A stretch of DNA of 64,000 nt from Hippopus hippopus (GCA_946811185.2 OX328106.1:7420777-7484776), one strand, 5' to 3'; shown: positions 35,590-46,696, counted from the stretch's first letter. Notes: generated by a model not told the origin, from the letters alone. A program made the numbers and translations.

Positions 35590-37275
35590 TCTCCCACTAT
35601 TTTCAATGTATACATGGACTGTATGAAAGATTTTCTCATTTTCTTTTTGGGAGAGGTTATTGTCACCAAAAGGGACAGTGTTAATATTAAAAGCAGATAT
35701 TTCGCTCATACATTGCCTGATCACTGTCCTGATGCAATCAAAGAAGTAGATATTATCAGTTCGACCAAAGAGGTTAGATTCTGCTTCCCCGCAACGACAT
35801 AGAGGAGTTTCTACAATATTTTTCCAGCAGAGGCGTTGTTTTCGATCGCTGCAATTATTTCTAAGGCGAGTATGTATAACCTGCAGTTTTCTTTTCCCAT
35901 AAAAATAACAGTTTGTAGGAAATTGGTTTATCTTTGTTCAACAAACGTTTAAAGGAGAGAGAGAGTCTGTTTCTAACTTGTGGCAAAGAGTGCCATGCAT
36001 TTATAGGTGAGTATAAAAAATATTTCATGTAAAGACTAGTTCTACAAATGATATTTGCCAAACCCTTCGAATGACGAAGATTGTATGTTGTATTACTTCC
36101 AATATTGGTTGGTACAAGAGAGCATAAGTAGTTCGCAACAAGACAATTTACCATTTTGTTAAAAAAAGAACGAGTTTATGTTTGTTCCTACGATCTCTCA
36201 ATGTCTCCCACCCCGATTCTCTATTAAGTTCTGCGATTGATACGAGTTTAAAACATCCTGTTACAATCCTGGCTGCTTCCTTTTGAATCTTGTAAAGTTC
36301 TTTTTTTTGGTATTGGTACATGTTATCCCAAATGGTATCTCTATATTCAAGAATTGGCTTAATGAAAGAGAAATATATGGTCCGAAGTGGTAGGCGATCA
36401 AGATTGATTTTCAAACGACGTAAAACACCTATTCTTTTCAGCGCCTTTTCAACTACAATTTGGATTTGGTAGTGCCAGGTTACATCACGAAATGCAGATA
36501 CTACGGTGTTTGTGAAACTGAGCTGATAGAATACCAACGTTTGACATATTTAGAACCGGATGAGCAGGTTTGATACGTTTACAAGATATTAATAAGGACT
36601 TTGATTTAGAGGGATTAAACTTAACCAACCATCTGTCGGCCCATTTACTATTCTTTTCAATGTCCGATTGTAAAATTGCCCCGGATACAATTTGGGTATC
36701 AACTACCATAGAAAGACTTGTGTCGTCAGCAAACAGATTGGTGTCGGATTCAAAATCGTTTACAATATCATTGATATAGACCAAAAACACCAATGGTCCC
36801 AGTACTGAACCCTGTTGGACTCAAATTTGTACAAATGATAAATCGGAAGAACCTCCAGGAAGAATCACTGAGTTCTTTTAGTCAGATAATTCTGAAGGAA
36901 AGATAACAACCTTACCATCTATACCTGCAGCCTGTAATTTGAAAAGAAGACCTTTATGCCACACCTTGTTAAATGCTTCGCTACTGTCGAATAAAACCAT
37001 CCTTATTTCAGTGCCATTATCTGAAGCATTGCAAATCTTATTGTACTAGTATGTCAACTGGTTGACCGTCGAGTCATGAGGAAGAAGACCAAACTGACGC
37101 GGCGGGAAAAAAATGATCTTTTTCTAGTGATTAAAAATATTCTTATAAATTATTCTTTCTAGTAACTACTCCATTGTGTTTATAAGTGACACAAGTATAT
37201 AATTTGATGGAATAGAAGGATCACTACTTTTAAAAATGGGACAAACCAGGGATTGCAATTATTGATATTTGATGT
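35590..37275 (-). pseudogene. Non-LTR retrotransposon reverse transcriptase (LINE, CR1/Jockey-like), decayed
   Basis: Minus-strand frames give the RT motifs in order: PFLKSSDPSIPSNYI, RQFGLLPHDSTVNQLTY, MVLFDSSEAFNKVWHKGL (motif A), QQGSVLGPLVFLVYINDIV (motif B) and NLFADDTSLSMVV (motif C, ADD). They continue with the thumb segments RLKINLDRLPLRTIYFSFIK and EYRDTIWDN, and end near 35600 with a Cys-rich tail (CWKNIVETPLCRCGEAESN). Several stops and frameshifts are present, and the endonuclease half is absent. It lies between copy 2 of the MULE repeat and a detached piece of the same repeat, so it probably inserted there. The exact clade is uncertain. Confidence 0.8.
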
Positions 37276-37299
37276 TAAAAAAAAAAAAAAAAAAATTGC

Positions 37300-37440
37300 A
37301 TTAGTCGGTAGAAACTTTGTTTTCATGAATGGCAGGTGAATATTAGGCCTTTAGGTTAACATTTTGACATATGAAATTGCAAATCACTTCGTGCATATTC
37401 CGTACACGAAATACGTCATCAAACCGTATTTTGGAACCGT
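37300..37440 (-). mobile_element. Detached end of the MULE-like repeat
   Basis: AGTCGGTAGAAACTTTG, GTGAATATTAGG and the following 120 bp correspond to 32770-32930. The LINE at 35.6-37.3 kb appears to separate this end from copy 2. Confidence 0.4.
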
Positions 37441-38529
37441 ATTTGACACTGTTATAGGTAGTTTGAAGTTCAGAGGGACCCCCTAAATTGTGAATTATCT
37501 TGAAAAATCCAGTAGCAGTTTTCATGAAACTTTTCGAAGTCTTTTAAAATGCCCCTACCAATTTTCAAATAAAAAATTAGATTTTTCCTACCGGGAGAAA
37601 AAGCATTTTGCCTATTTCAGCAACGTTAATTTTTTTTTCTAAAGTTCAAGTTTTTCCGACGGTTTCGCACTAACCTAACTGGGTAAGTGCATGACATCAG
37701 TACTTTACTTTAGTCAAATATGAGGCCCCGATATTGTTTTTCCTGCAAATAATATACAATGCATACATACAGCATATGTACCTTACCTTAGATGTGGCTT
37801 TCGTCACTTTCATACAAATCTTGAAAGTCTATGGTGATTTGTCCATTTTTCTCCTGTATTTTGTCTGTCTTCCAATATTTGGTCTCAATTTAATTTCCGC
37901 GTGGCTTCAAGTTCATGCTTTATTCCACTCCTGTTGAGATATGTGTTCAAAACCGTCTGACACTATGACTGTAAAGTCTTTCTTGGTTTGTTTTGAATAT
38001 TTTTCGCTATGAATTTTTCAATTCGCCTAGAATTAGCTATTTTGGATTTAGATCACAATTATTGGGTGGTAATCTTAGGTCAATGTGTTCCTAAGACCGT
38101 AAAAACTCATCTAAACAATACTTTGGAGCAGGTTTATTGAACTTAATCAGTTCATACAATAAACCGTTCTTTATTTTATTGTTGAATGCTATATAGCATG
38201 ATGTGAGCCAAAGTTAGACTGAGTGTTTTGAAATCAACTATGGTTGAGCGCGCAAAAGAAAATGTAAACAATTGCTTGCAAGTCTCCGATATTGAATCAT
38301 TATTATAACATCCATATTAAACAAAACAAAAAAAAAAAAAAAAAAAACCGAGATAAGGGCCACAAAAGTTGAAATCTTTAGTATTCAAACAGTAGACGAC
38401 CATGGTTACTGTACTTACATGAGAATTGTTCTCACAATAGGTAAACCCTTTACTCAGAATAGTCTTCTCTCCTCCCACCGTGTTTCTGTTGTTTTGTTCA
38501 TACATGTAACTTTGCATTGAATGCCAAAA
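37441..38529. other. Nothing recognised
   Basis: AT-rich with an A-run at 38325-38347. Confidence 0.3.
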
Positions 38530-39500
38530 AGTCAAATCAAGTTACCAAAAAATTCACTCAGAGTTAGTTATGGTAATATCATTAACGATGCAAAAGACGG
38601 GTGTCCATAAGGCCATTTTTTGGGCTAGGATAGATTTTTGTCAAAATTTGACAATTTGTACTATGTATTGGCTTTCATTTGCTGAAATATTAAGATGCAA
38701 CGGTCAGGTCTTCTATGCTATATGCTCTAAAAATGTGGGTGGGGTTGATATGATTTCAGCTTCTAAGACCATATTGCAAATATCTTCCATTTGAAGCCGC
38801 AATGGATATCATTTCATGTAGGTACAGGCTCTATATGAAGGTATAAATGACAATTAAAAACAAAATCCTTCAGCAAAATAGTTATAATTTTTTTTAAGTC
38901 ATACCTACATTTCGCTCATTTTGTCACCTCCAACTTTGCGAAAAAAACACAACCTTGCTTTATTGTTTCATAGAGAACTAAGATATTTTGATATTATATA
39001 CTAGACATAGTAGACATTTCAAGGTTATGAGGAATTTTTTTCGCGATGAACAACACTAGAGTTATTTGCCCTTGAAAAAGTGAAAGATGCTAATCTTTTT
39101 TTGTTCTGAAACTGAGTATACTTACAGAATATTTCAGAATATTTCAGAGGACTCAATTCAATCAAACCTAAATTGCATAGATGTTTATCAGAAGTGGTAA
39201 CAGAATAAGTAATTTGCATGGCGACCTTGACCTTTTTACAAGGTCAAAGAGAGACCCAAAGCTATAATCTATGACTGATAATTCTCCTAGTGGGTTTGAA
39301 TTCACAAACTTTCAGGTCCCAATTAGGATTTTACTTCAATTCAGGATACAAGAATTTTGCAAGCCTGTTGGCAAGGTTTGAAGTTGATGGCATGATACTG
39401 AATTACAGTTTGGTGACCTTGACTTCTTTTAATGGTCGCAATAAGACCAAGAGCTCTTTTCCTGAAATTCTATTTCTCTTCCTTTGGGTTTAACTATTTT
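38530..39500 (+). repeat. Long interspersed repeat G, forward copy
   Basis: GACGGGTGTCCATAAGGCC, ATTAAGATGCAACGGTCAGG and GATGGCATGATACTGAATTA recur in inverted orientation at 41700-42300. It also contains the phrase GTGACCTTGACCTTTTT twice. No transposase frame is recognised. Confidence 0.6.
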
Positions 39501-41029
39501 CGGACGTATTCTGACATCAATACAAATTCTTTAAAGTTTACGATTACTTTTTACAAACGCAAAACCTTTTACAGTATTGTATTTTACTTGAAAGAATCCA
39601 ATACTCATCATTTTGATCTTCATGTTGTTCAACTTTCATGTATCTCAACGTTTGCTAAGCACCAGGAATATCTAAGTGCATAGGTTATACAGCGGTTATG
39701 TTATGATTTCTTTTTACACAATTCAATAGTATATATCTTAACAATGATGTTTAAGTCTCCCTGTTTTCTTTTTACTGTATTTTACTTTGATTTTAGCATT
39801 TCAGTAGAATGGCAGTTTAAAGAAAGAGAATAATGAAATTTGTGATTTTTGAAACTTGCCCATAAAGCTGCTGATACAAGCCAATTTAGGATTAAAACTA
39901 GGTATTTGACTTATTGCTGTTTATTGACAGCTTGAAACAGTGAATCAGGTTCCTGATAATTATCTTTGAATGTTGTTCCATTCTTCCACAAGAGTAGCGA
40001 AAAGTTCCAAGATACTCCGTTGTTAGACCAAACAAACTAAGATTTGAACATACAGCCCTTTACACATATGCTTTATGGGATTATAGTAAATGGGAATTGG
40101 ACTCGCCAGTCCAGAGTGACAATACCATCTTTTCTCAGGCACACCATCGGTAGTATTGGAGGAGCTATATTGTCCATTAGAACAAAAACATAATCTTTTG
40201 CACTACTTTATAATCCTTTCTGGGTATCATGAACCTCATTTCAATACTGTTTGGCAGTCAGTGTCATAAACGATAAGTTTATTCCAACTCATTCCAGCTG
40301 ATTCACTCTTAGTCATAAAATGAAGGGCCCCCACATTTTCAAGCAACGTTAGCTGCATTAAGTCACATAATGCAGCGAGCCTTCAGCAGTCGTAAGCTGC
40401 AGAGGTGTGGCACACTTTTGAAACCTCGACTAGGTTCTAGTGAAAGCAGTATGGTACATGCCAAGGACCCACTTAACATCAAGATGATTAGCTCCTTCCT
40501 TCCCCATTATGTCATCTTTCAAGATGAAGTGATGTTTGAATACCTAACACCTATTGGGTACATAATGTAATACAGCAAAACACTGAAAGTCCTACGTAGG
40601 TGAAAATCTTTTAGGGTCATAGGTTCAATTCTCACTCGAAACACTGGGTTTTTCAAGGGAGTGTCCTTGAGCTAAGCACTTCAGAGCCCCAGCCTAGTAC
40701 TGCTGAAACATCAGGAATGACATGAAAAAGTGAGAAGGTTTTTGTATTTTCAGGTGAGTGATATAATGCCATTCTTTCATCCTACCTAGTAAGTTCTAAA
40801 TAATAAAGTATAATAATAAAGTATACAAGAAAATATTGATGCATAACATCAATGGCGCCGCAAATCAGTTGTTTCTGAAATAGTGCACATTACAGCGGGT
40901 TAATTTTTTACGCCAAGGGCACCACTTGAACAAACTTCGAAGAGGTCCACGTGATGATACTACATGACAAATATTTAAACTCTGGGCCATCTGGTTTTGG
41001 ACAAGAAGATTTTTAAAGTTTGCACCATT
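39501..41029. other. Sequence between the two inverted G repeats, no gene seen
   Basis: AT-rich and without a recognised coding frame. A SINE-like segment lies at 40590-40740, annotated separately. If the G repeats are ends of one element, this is its interior, but I see no transposase. Confidence 0.3.
40590..40740 (+). mobile_element. SINE fragment
   Basis: Contains a B box-like AGGTTCAATTCTCAC, then GGGAGTGTCCTTGAGC and CACTTCAGAGCCCCAGCC. This domain is shared with the minus-strand SINE at 23740. Confidence 0.45.
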
Positions 41030-41032
41030 TAA

Positions 41033-41180
41033 GGCATTGTGTTAATCCCGAGTATTAACAACCTTGCGGAAGAATCATTTTGAAAACAATGTGGAAGAAG
41101 GAGAAAATGGTAACCACATTCGAATTGCCGTCTGTAAATGCTCTCAAAAGTCTAAAATTATGTTGTTTGGTAAAGAGTTA
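41033..41180 (-). mobile_element. Family A MITE with a large internal deletion
   Basis: ATCCCGAGTATTAACAACC, GGAGAAAATGGTAACC, then directly GTCTGTAAATGCTC and GTTTGGTAAAGAGTTA. Confidence 0.65.
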
Positions 41181-41699
41181 GTCTAAGAAAGATGTCATGG
41201 TTTTGCAACATGATTTATGAAGAACACAACGAAAATGTGGCCTCTCTCCAGAAAATTTTTAACGTAGTTTTAACGATTTAGAACCATCAAGATACGTTTA
41301 GAAACTTAGGACTATCCATCCTCATACTGACATTCTAATGAATATTTGAATATTGTTGTAATTGCCTTGTAATTTTGGTTTTGCAATTTTCTCGATTTTT
41401 TGTGCACATACTCCTATTTATAAGCTCATCAACAATTTTTTTTGTCAAACTATTTGACAAAACCCGATTGCTTTTCAACAAAGGATTACTTTACTTCATC
41501 ATCAATCTGATATTCAGTGTTGAAGAGATGGCTGATGCTGCCTCAACACAGAACAAAAATGTAATGGCCGTATCTCAAAAGATACAGAGAAACCATATTT
41601 GTCAAAAACAAGATCAATAGAAATAAAAAGGCGCTCTAGATCTTACTACTAGATCGACTAAACGTCAAAATAAACAAGTTTTGAATTAGTATTACACAC
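41181..41699. other. Nothing recognised
   Basis: A plus-strand open frame at 41375-41620 has a hydrophobic, AT-driven composition and no family. Confidence 0.25.
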
Positions 41700-42300
41700 T
41701 GTCATAACCTAGTAATAAATCATAAATGCATTTATACATGTACATTGCCATTCCATAACCAGTATTTTGACTTGAGAGATGCTTGTTTGAGCCCCAATAG
41801 GAGAATTTACATTCATGGATTAAAGTACGGAGTCGCACTTTGACCTTGAAAAAGGTCAAGGTCACCAAGTCGACATTCGTTTTATACCTAATCCTGACAA
41901 TCATGTACGTAAATTAGATTTGAATAATCCCATGAAATATAGTAACCCAACTAGAAGAAAACCACAATTTCAGAAAAGGAGCTCTGGGTCTCATTGCGAC
42001 CGCATGATTGAAAAAAAAAAAAGGTCAGGGTCACCAACCTGTAATTCAGTATCATGCCATCAATATTAAACATTGCCACTTTTGTAAAGCATTTATCATA
42101 GAAGACATGACCGCTGCATCTTAATATTTCACAAAATGAAAGTCGATACATAGCAGTACAAATTGACGAAATTTGGCAAAAATCTATCCTATCCCGAAAA
42201 AGGGCCTTATGGACACCCGTCCTTTTCAGTACAATAGCTAAAGCATTTTTTAAAGATATTCCCAAATTAAAAGGGTTCCGAAGAACTTCAAACTACCAAA
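41700..42300 (-). repeat. Long interspersed repeat G, inverted copy
   Basis: The reverse complement shares GACGGGTGTCCATAAGGCC, TAGGATAGATTTTTG, GATGGCATGATACTGAATTA and a GACC-rich AAGGTCAAGGTCACC segment with 38530-39500. The two copies are 2-3 kb apart in opposite orientation. They could be the ends of one element or two insertions. Confidence 0.6.
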
Positions 42301-42399
42301 AGTTACGGATTTTTTTTTTGACGTGTGTGATATCTGATCTCATATGTGAACCGGAAAAAATATCAGGTTCGAGAATAAATCTTTTGTGTAGTCTACTTC

Positions 42400-42520
42400 A
42401 CAATTAAGGGTGTTATTACTAGAATATTTTACAAATCAGAAATTGTGTAACTTTCTAAATTTAGAAATAGAACAAGAATGCAGTTTAATATTTGGTAATT
42501 ACAGACCATCACAATACGTT
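42400..42520. mobile_element. Family E MITE, one arm
   Basis: ACAAATCAGAAATTGTGTAA, CTTTCTAAATTTAGAA and CAAGAATGCAGTTTAATA correspond to the right half of the family. Confidence 0.45.
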
Positions 42521-42599
42521 TATTTTCTCGACAATAGCAAAGTGGCCCGTACAGCACTTTGTTTTACTTGTAAAGTTCAACCGTTCAACTGCTAGAGTT

Positions 42600-42961
42600 G
42601 CCTTTGCAGCACAAAACGTACACTCTGATCTTTGATCTAGACTGTCTGCTTTGCTGAAATATTCTGGACATAAGCAGCCTTTAAACTGGACTTATTGGGG
42701 TCTAATTTGTAGACTGAAAATGTCCTTTAACCCTGAGGCTGCTAAGCGCGACTCACTGACCTTTTGCAGACAGTGTAGATCGAGATCAGACTGCACAGGA
42801 CGTGCAGTCTGATCTTTGATCTACACTGTCCGATAGGGACATATTCTACCCCAAAATTACCTTTTAAATGGCAAAATTTGAGTTTTTACAAATGGATTAG
42901 AGGTTTCATTTAATTCATTTAGTAGAATAAAGGTTTAGTTTATTCGGCGCTCTAAGGGTTA
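42600..42961 (+). mobile_element. Two family B MITEs in tandem
   Basis: A 5'-truncated copy at 42600-42730 is followed by a complete one at 42727-42961 (TTAACCCTGAGGCTGCTAAG ... TCGGCGCTCTAAGGGTTA) that starts at the shared TTAA. The complete copy shows both TIR ends. Confidence 0.75.
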
Positions 42962-43012
42962 CTGTCTGATATAAAGTTGAAATACTAAACAAAGAAAACA
43001 ATGAATTCGTGA

Positions 43013-43250
43013 TGCCCACCGCTCTACCGAACGCCAAAAATTTTAAACTGGTCAATATTGAAAGCATTTGCAGACGACAAATTCAATGAGGCTCAGATAA
43101 ATGGATTGGTCTTTAAAAGTAAGGAAAACATTGAGGGAAAAGAAGAAAGTGTTGTTAACTAGCATTTTCTCCTTTTCCCATAACGTTTTAAAAAACCTTT
43201 CTTCCTTAGAATTGTATAAATATGGGAATACTTGATAAAACGTTATAACA
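43013..43250 (+). mobile_element. Family A MITE, diverged
   Basis: CTCTACCGAACGCCAAAAAT, GAAAGCATTTGCAGACGAC, and a hairpin with CTTTTCCCATAACG. Confidence 0.65.
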
Positions 43251-43684
43251 TTTTGATCCGCACAGCAAAGGCAAGTACTCTGTGAGAACTTAGTCACGTG
43301 TATTTGACGTTTTCAGTTTGCCTCATTTTGAGAAATTACTTTCTTATTTGCCTCTATAAACACCAAGAAAAACTTCATGAATCCAAATAAAGGACGAATT
43401 CTATCATCAATTCGTCTTTTGTTTCCGATGATTGGATAAAAAGTCCTCATTGATTCGATTTTATCGATAATTTAGATAACATGAGAGATATTTATCGCTC
43501 GAAAATCGAATTGATTAGCCATAAATCTGCGGATTTGTTCAATTTAAAAGCCATTAATTTGAATTAACGTCAATTGACGAAATTGGTTCCCTGTCGATGT
43601 TTTACGGATAAAGCGATATCAATGGGTTACAGTCGATCGGGCCGACAGCCAGAGGAATCTCTCGATAGTCTCCCACAATATATT
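43251..43684. promoter_or_regulatory. Repeat-free segment with dense homeodomain/GATA-like motifs
   Basis: It contains CATTAATTTGAATTAACG, CGTCAATTGACG, TTATCGATAATTTAG and GGATAAAGCGATATC within 300 bp and no family sequence. It is a candidate conserved non-coding element. Function is inference. Confidence 0.25.
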
Positions 43685-44234
43685 TGAGGCATACTCTGTG
43701 AAAAGGGGGCCTAATGCATCTGCAAAAAAGTATCGACTCAGGTCAGCCTGCGCAGTCCGCGCAGGCTGACCTGGGTCAATACTTTTTGCTTCTGGTTAAT
43801 TTTCTGCACGTCAAAGGACCAGGCTAGCAAATGATTCAGTCGGTTGCGATACAAATAAATGGATTTTATGGATCCATAGTTATGTGATGAGGCATGGCCG
43901 GGTAGCTCAGTGGTTAGGGCATCTTACTCGTGACCTGGAGGTTGTGGGTTCGATACCCGGTTGTGGCGAACTTTCTTTCTGACGATTTTTCGCCTCTCAC
44001 CTCTGATGCATGTGAGAAAAGTAGTCAGTGGCGTTGGAAAGAAAGTTGTGTCAGTGCTGGCGTGAGAAAGCCAGGAAACACATAGGTGCGTCACTGACAG
44101 CCATGATATGACCTAAACTGTTAAAATGGCGTTAAACTCCAATACAAACAAGCAAACAAACAAGTTATGTGATGACTTGCTTGGTATCATGAATCACGTA
44201 ACCATTAAACCCTCTTTTGCCAGAGCATGACTCA
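43685..44234 (+). mobile_element. Family C MITE interrupted by the SINE
   Basis: The left part is 43685-43890 (TGAGGCATACTCTG, core CAGCCTGCGCAGTCCGCGC). The right part is 44163-44234 (GATGACTTGCTTGGTATCAT, ends CAGAGCATGACTCA). Removing the SINE and one duplication restores a typical ~265-bp copy. Confidence 0.85.
43878..44175 (+). mobile_element. tRNA-derived SINE nested in a family C MITE, with a 13-bp target duplication
   Basis: AGTTATGTGATGA at 43878-43890 and again at 44163-44175 flanks a 272-bp body. The body starts with a tRNA-like head: GGGTAGCTCAGTGGTTAGGG (A box) and GGGTTCGATACCC (B box), with anticodon-loop-like CTCGTGA. A central domain (AGTCAGTGGCGTTGG, GTCAGTGCTGG, AAGCCAGGAAA) follows, then an AAAC-rich tail. 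The head does not close as a full tRNA acceptor stem, so it is a SINE promoter, not a tRNA gene. The central domain recurs at 2200-2370 and 15010-15150. Confidence 0.85.
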
Positions 44235-44239
44235 GTTGT

Positions 44240-44475
44240 TTGTGTGCTTGAATAAGGTTTACACAGCAACGTCAACATCATTTCGGTCATTACTTTGAAC
44301 TGCATTTCAATCTTATCACGGGCACAACTCACTGACTTATGCCTGTTCTGAATATCACCTGTGCTAGCCTTGTAATCTGTATTGCCTTGTCCAAGGGCAC
44401 TCACACGTGACAGTTGTCACCAGTGGGTCTATTTCCTGGTCGCAAATCCAGCATCTAATCCATTATAGTGCTAAA
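44240..44475 (-). mobile_element. SINE-like segment, minus strand
   Basis: On the minus strand TTGCGACCAGGAAATAGAC, AGTGCCCTTGGACAAGG and GATGTTGACG resemble the SINE domain at 23740-23985. It fills the space between two family C copies. Confidence 0.35.
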
Positions 44476-44481
44476 TACATA

Positions 44482-44743
44482 TGAGCCATGTTATGTGAAA
44501 AGAGGGCTTACTGCATTTCCAAAAATATCTACCCATGCCCGCCTGCGCAGTCCGCGAAGGCTGACAAGACAGGAAACTTTTCACTGTCTTCAACTTTTCT
44601 GTATGTCAAAGGATAATTCTACCTCATGATTCAGTCAGTTGTTTGACAAAATTGAATTTATGGATCCGTAATAAGGTGATGTCTTGCTCAGCATCATGCA
44701 GCACAGAGATACATTAAGCCCCCCTTTGCCAGAGCATGACTCA
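44482..44743 (+). mobile_element. Family C MITE flanked by TA on both sides
   Basis: CATA precedes TGAGCCATGTTATGTG, and GAGCATGACTCA is followed by TATA. A TA target fits Tc1/mariner-type mobilisation, but other copies do not show it cleanly. Confidence 0.8.
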
Positions 44744-44816
44744 TATATAGAACGGACATTCACAATGTGTACAAGATTTTGTATTTTTAAGGCTTTTTTC
44801 GAATCAAACTATCTAT

Positions 44817-44930
44817 AAAAGTAGCCGACATCGTAGACCCAAGATCAGTCTGTACGTTCTGTGCTGTCTTATCTTGATCTACACTGTTTACAAAAGCAAC
44901 TCAAGCCGTGTTCAGCACCTTAAGATTTAA
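44817..44930 (-). mobile_element. Family B fragment
   Basis: Core GTACGTTCTGTGCTGTCT; the flank ACAAAAGCAACTCAAGCCG is decayed. Confidence 0.5.
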
Positions 44931-44989
44931 GCATTGAGTAACAGAAGACCCAAAACAATCATTTGAGATCTTTAGGGTCCGTATTCACA

Positions 44990-45757
44990 AACTCTATTCT
45001 TAACTGTACTCTTTTTTGTGGTATTTGTCGAAGACAATACCACTATGAGTTAAATATTGAATTTTGAAGACCATGTATCGTATTTTGTGCCAAGCCGAAG
45101 GAAATAAACCCAATCAAACTCAATTTTTCTCAGGCAAATAAATTTTTCGGTAGCACTCAGATATGTAATTGGAAATGGCATGTTAAAATACACTGGGTAA
45201 GGCCGTCGATCGTGGAAATGCTAATTTTTTTTTATTGGAAATAGCTTCACTTTCTCATAGCCTTCTATTGGCGCAATGATACAAAATTTGGCTACCGATC
45301 ACTTGGTCCTGGGCTTTTTCGTTCCAAAACCAGTTCGTCCCATGGCTTGTTCATCCAATGATTGCGCGCTACTCCATTTGATTGGGCATGAATATTTATA
45401 GACCGAAATAATTGATTGCAATGTTGGGAATTAAATGTAAACGGCCAAAGATATTTCAAAATCATAGTTTTCAGGTACAAACTTAATTTTATTCGATATA
45501 TTCAAATGGTGTCTCTCTCTATCCATCATGCATCCTACTGTCAAGGGACGTTAGTCCTGACTCCTCCTAATGATCAAAGGGAGACCACCAATACACAAAT
45601 AATCCTAACTTTGTCATGAGTACTCTCCCTTCAACCAAAAAAAAAAGTATTTATTTTTACTTAGTAGGTTGACTTTAAAGCCATTATTTGAATAATATTT
45701 CTCTTTTTCTTTCAAATTATTAATTCCACACAATGGCTTCCTTGACAAATACCACTT
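44990..45757. repeat. Possible larger TIR element inserted in family E sequence
   Basis: GTGGTATTTGTCGAAG at 45027 and CTTGACAAATACCACTTC at 45738 are inverted, flanked on both sides by family E-like sequence (TCCGTATTCACAAAC; GATTTAGAAAGTTACAC). No coding frame is recognised between them. Confidence 0.3.
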
Positions 45758-45764
45758 CAGCGTT

Positions 45765-46155
45765 CTCAACGCTTTGATCTTATTCCAGATTTAGAAAGTT
45801 ACACAATTTCTTATTGTCAAAACCAATTGGCCCACAACACGCGAAAAAGGGACATTCGGACATTTGCGTAAAGTGTCGTCTCGGATCAGCCTGCGCACTC
45901 CGCGCAGGCTAATCCGAAACGGCACTTCACGACTACATTAGATTAAGTCCTACATTAGACTTTAGCAAAACAAAAAATTACATATAAACGGAAAGTGTCG
46001 TCTCGGATTAGTCTAAACGGATTGCGCAGGCTGATCCGGAACGCAAATGTCAGAATGCCCCTTTTCGCGTGTTGCAGCCCAATTATTATTGGTTAAGCCA
46101 ATCACAAATTGTATTACATGTACTTATCTTACGAACAAAGTCCGTAACAAAGAAA
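45765..46155. mobile_element. Family E MITE split by a family D element
   Basis: The left half ends ...AAAACCAATTGG at 45830 and the right half resumes ...ATTGGTTAAGCCAATCACAA near 46090. The D element sits at the palindrome centre. Confidence 0.6.
45835..46074. mobile_element. Family D MITE, TIR CAACACGCGAAAA
   Basis: The left end CAACACGCGAAAAAGGGACA and right end GAATGCCCCTTTTCGCGTGT are terminal inverted repeats. Inside are two GTGTCGTCTCGGATYAG arms and the CAGCCTGCGCACTCCGCGC palindrome, related to the core of family C. Confidence 0.75.
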
Positions 46156-46184
46156 CAAATGCATAGCTGAAATACATACCGCAT

Positions 46185-46275
46185 CTGGCGGGATTCGAAC
46201 CCACGGTGGACAAGATCCTCGTTTATCGAGGTTTAAAAGACCAATACCATAACCACTGAGCTAAAGAGATATCTC
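46185..46275 (-). repeat. tRNA-like sequence with an extra stem (SINE head or tRNA pseudogene)
   Basis: The minus strand reads TTTAGCTCAGTGGTTATGG, an anticodon-loop-like CTTTTAA, a hairpin CCTCG-ATAAA-CGAGG in the variable-arm position, and GTGGGTTCGAATCCCGC. The flanks do not form a convincing acceptor stem, so I do not call a functional tRNA. Confidence 0.4.
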
Positions 46276-46384
46276 TCTAACGCAGTTGTTAGGTATTGTA
46301 TTTAAATCGGGACGAAGCCATGCATGAAGAAGTGGTCTCTCGTAACACTTAGTATTACTTAATTAGACTAAGGATGTTGCCCTG

Positions 46385-46465
46385 GCCCAGTTTCACCAAC
46401 CGTTCTTTACAACATTTATATTCTAATTCTAGATTTAGATTTTAGTAATGCAACTTCTGATTGGC
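46385..46465. mobile_element. Family E MITE, left arm
   Basis: TTCTAGATTTAGATT and GCAACTTCTGATTGGCTAAA are present, interrupted at the palindrome by a family C fragment. Confidence 0.5.
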
Positions 46466-46531
46466 TAAAGCCATGCGCTGTTAAAAGGCGGTTTAATGCA
46501 TCTCCAAAAAAGAATCGACCCAGGTCAGCCT
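46466..46531 (+). mobile_element. Family C MITE fragment inside family E
   Basis: It starts GCCATGCGCTGTTAAAAG, continues to GACCCAGGTCAGCC, and is then lost. Confidence 0.6.
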
Positions 46532-46696
46532 CGTATAATTTACACTTCTTGTAAGCAAATTTGCTTTATATTTTGACAGCAGACAAACACAAAAAATTTT
46601 TTTATTCAGCCCAGACTGAAAAAAAAAAACACTTATTTCTATTTAGTCGTTGTTGGGCCTTGGTTTGTAATCTTCTTCGGAGATCAGCAAGTTATA

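Noticed and set aside
43898..43972. tRNA gene
   Set aside because: The A and B boxes are good, but the acceptor stem pairs poorly and a SINE body with target duplications surrounds it.
46185..46275. tRNA gene with variable arm
   Set aside because: The anticodon and T arms look good, but no 7-bp acceptor stem was found and the sequence continues in a repeat-like way. Kept only as a tRNA-like sequence.
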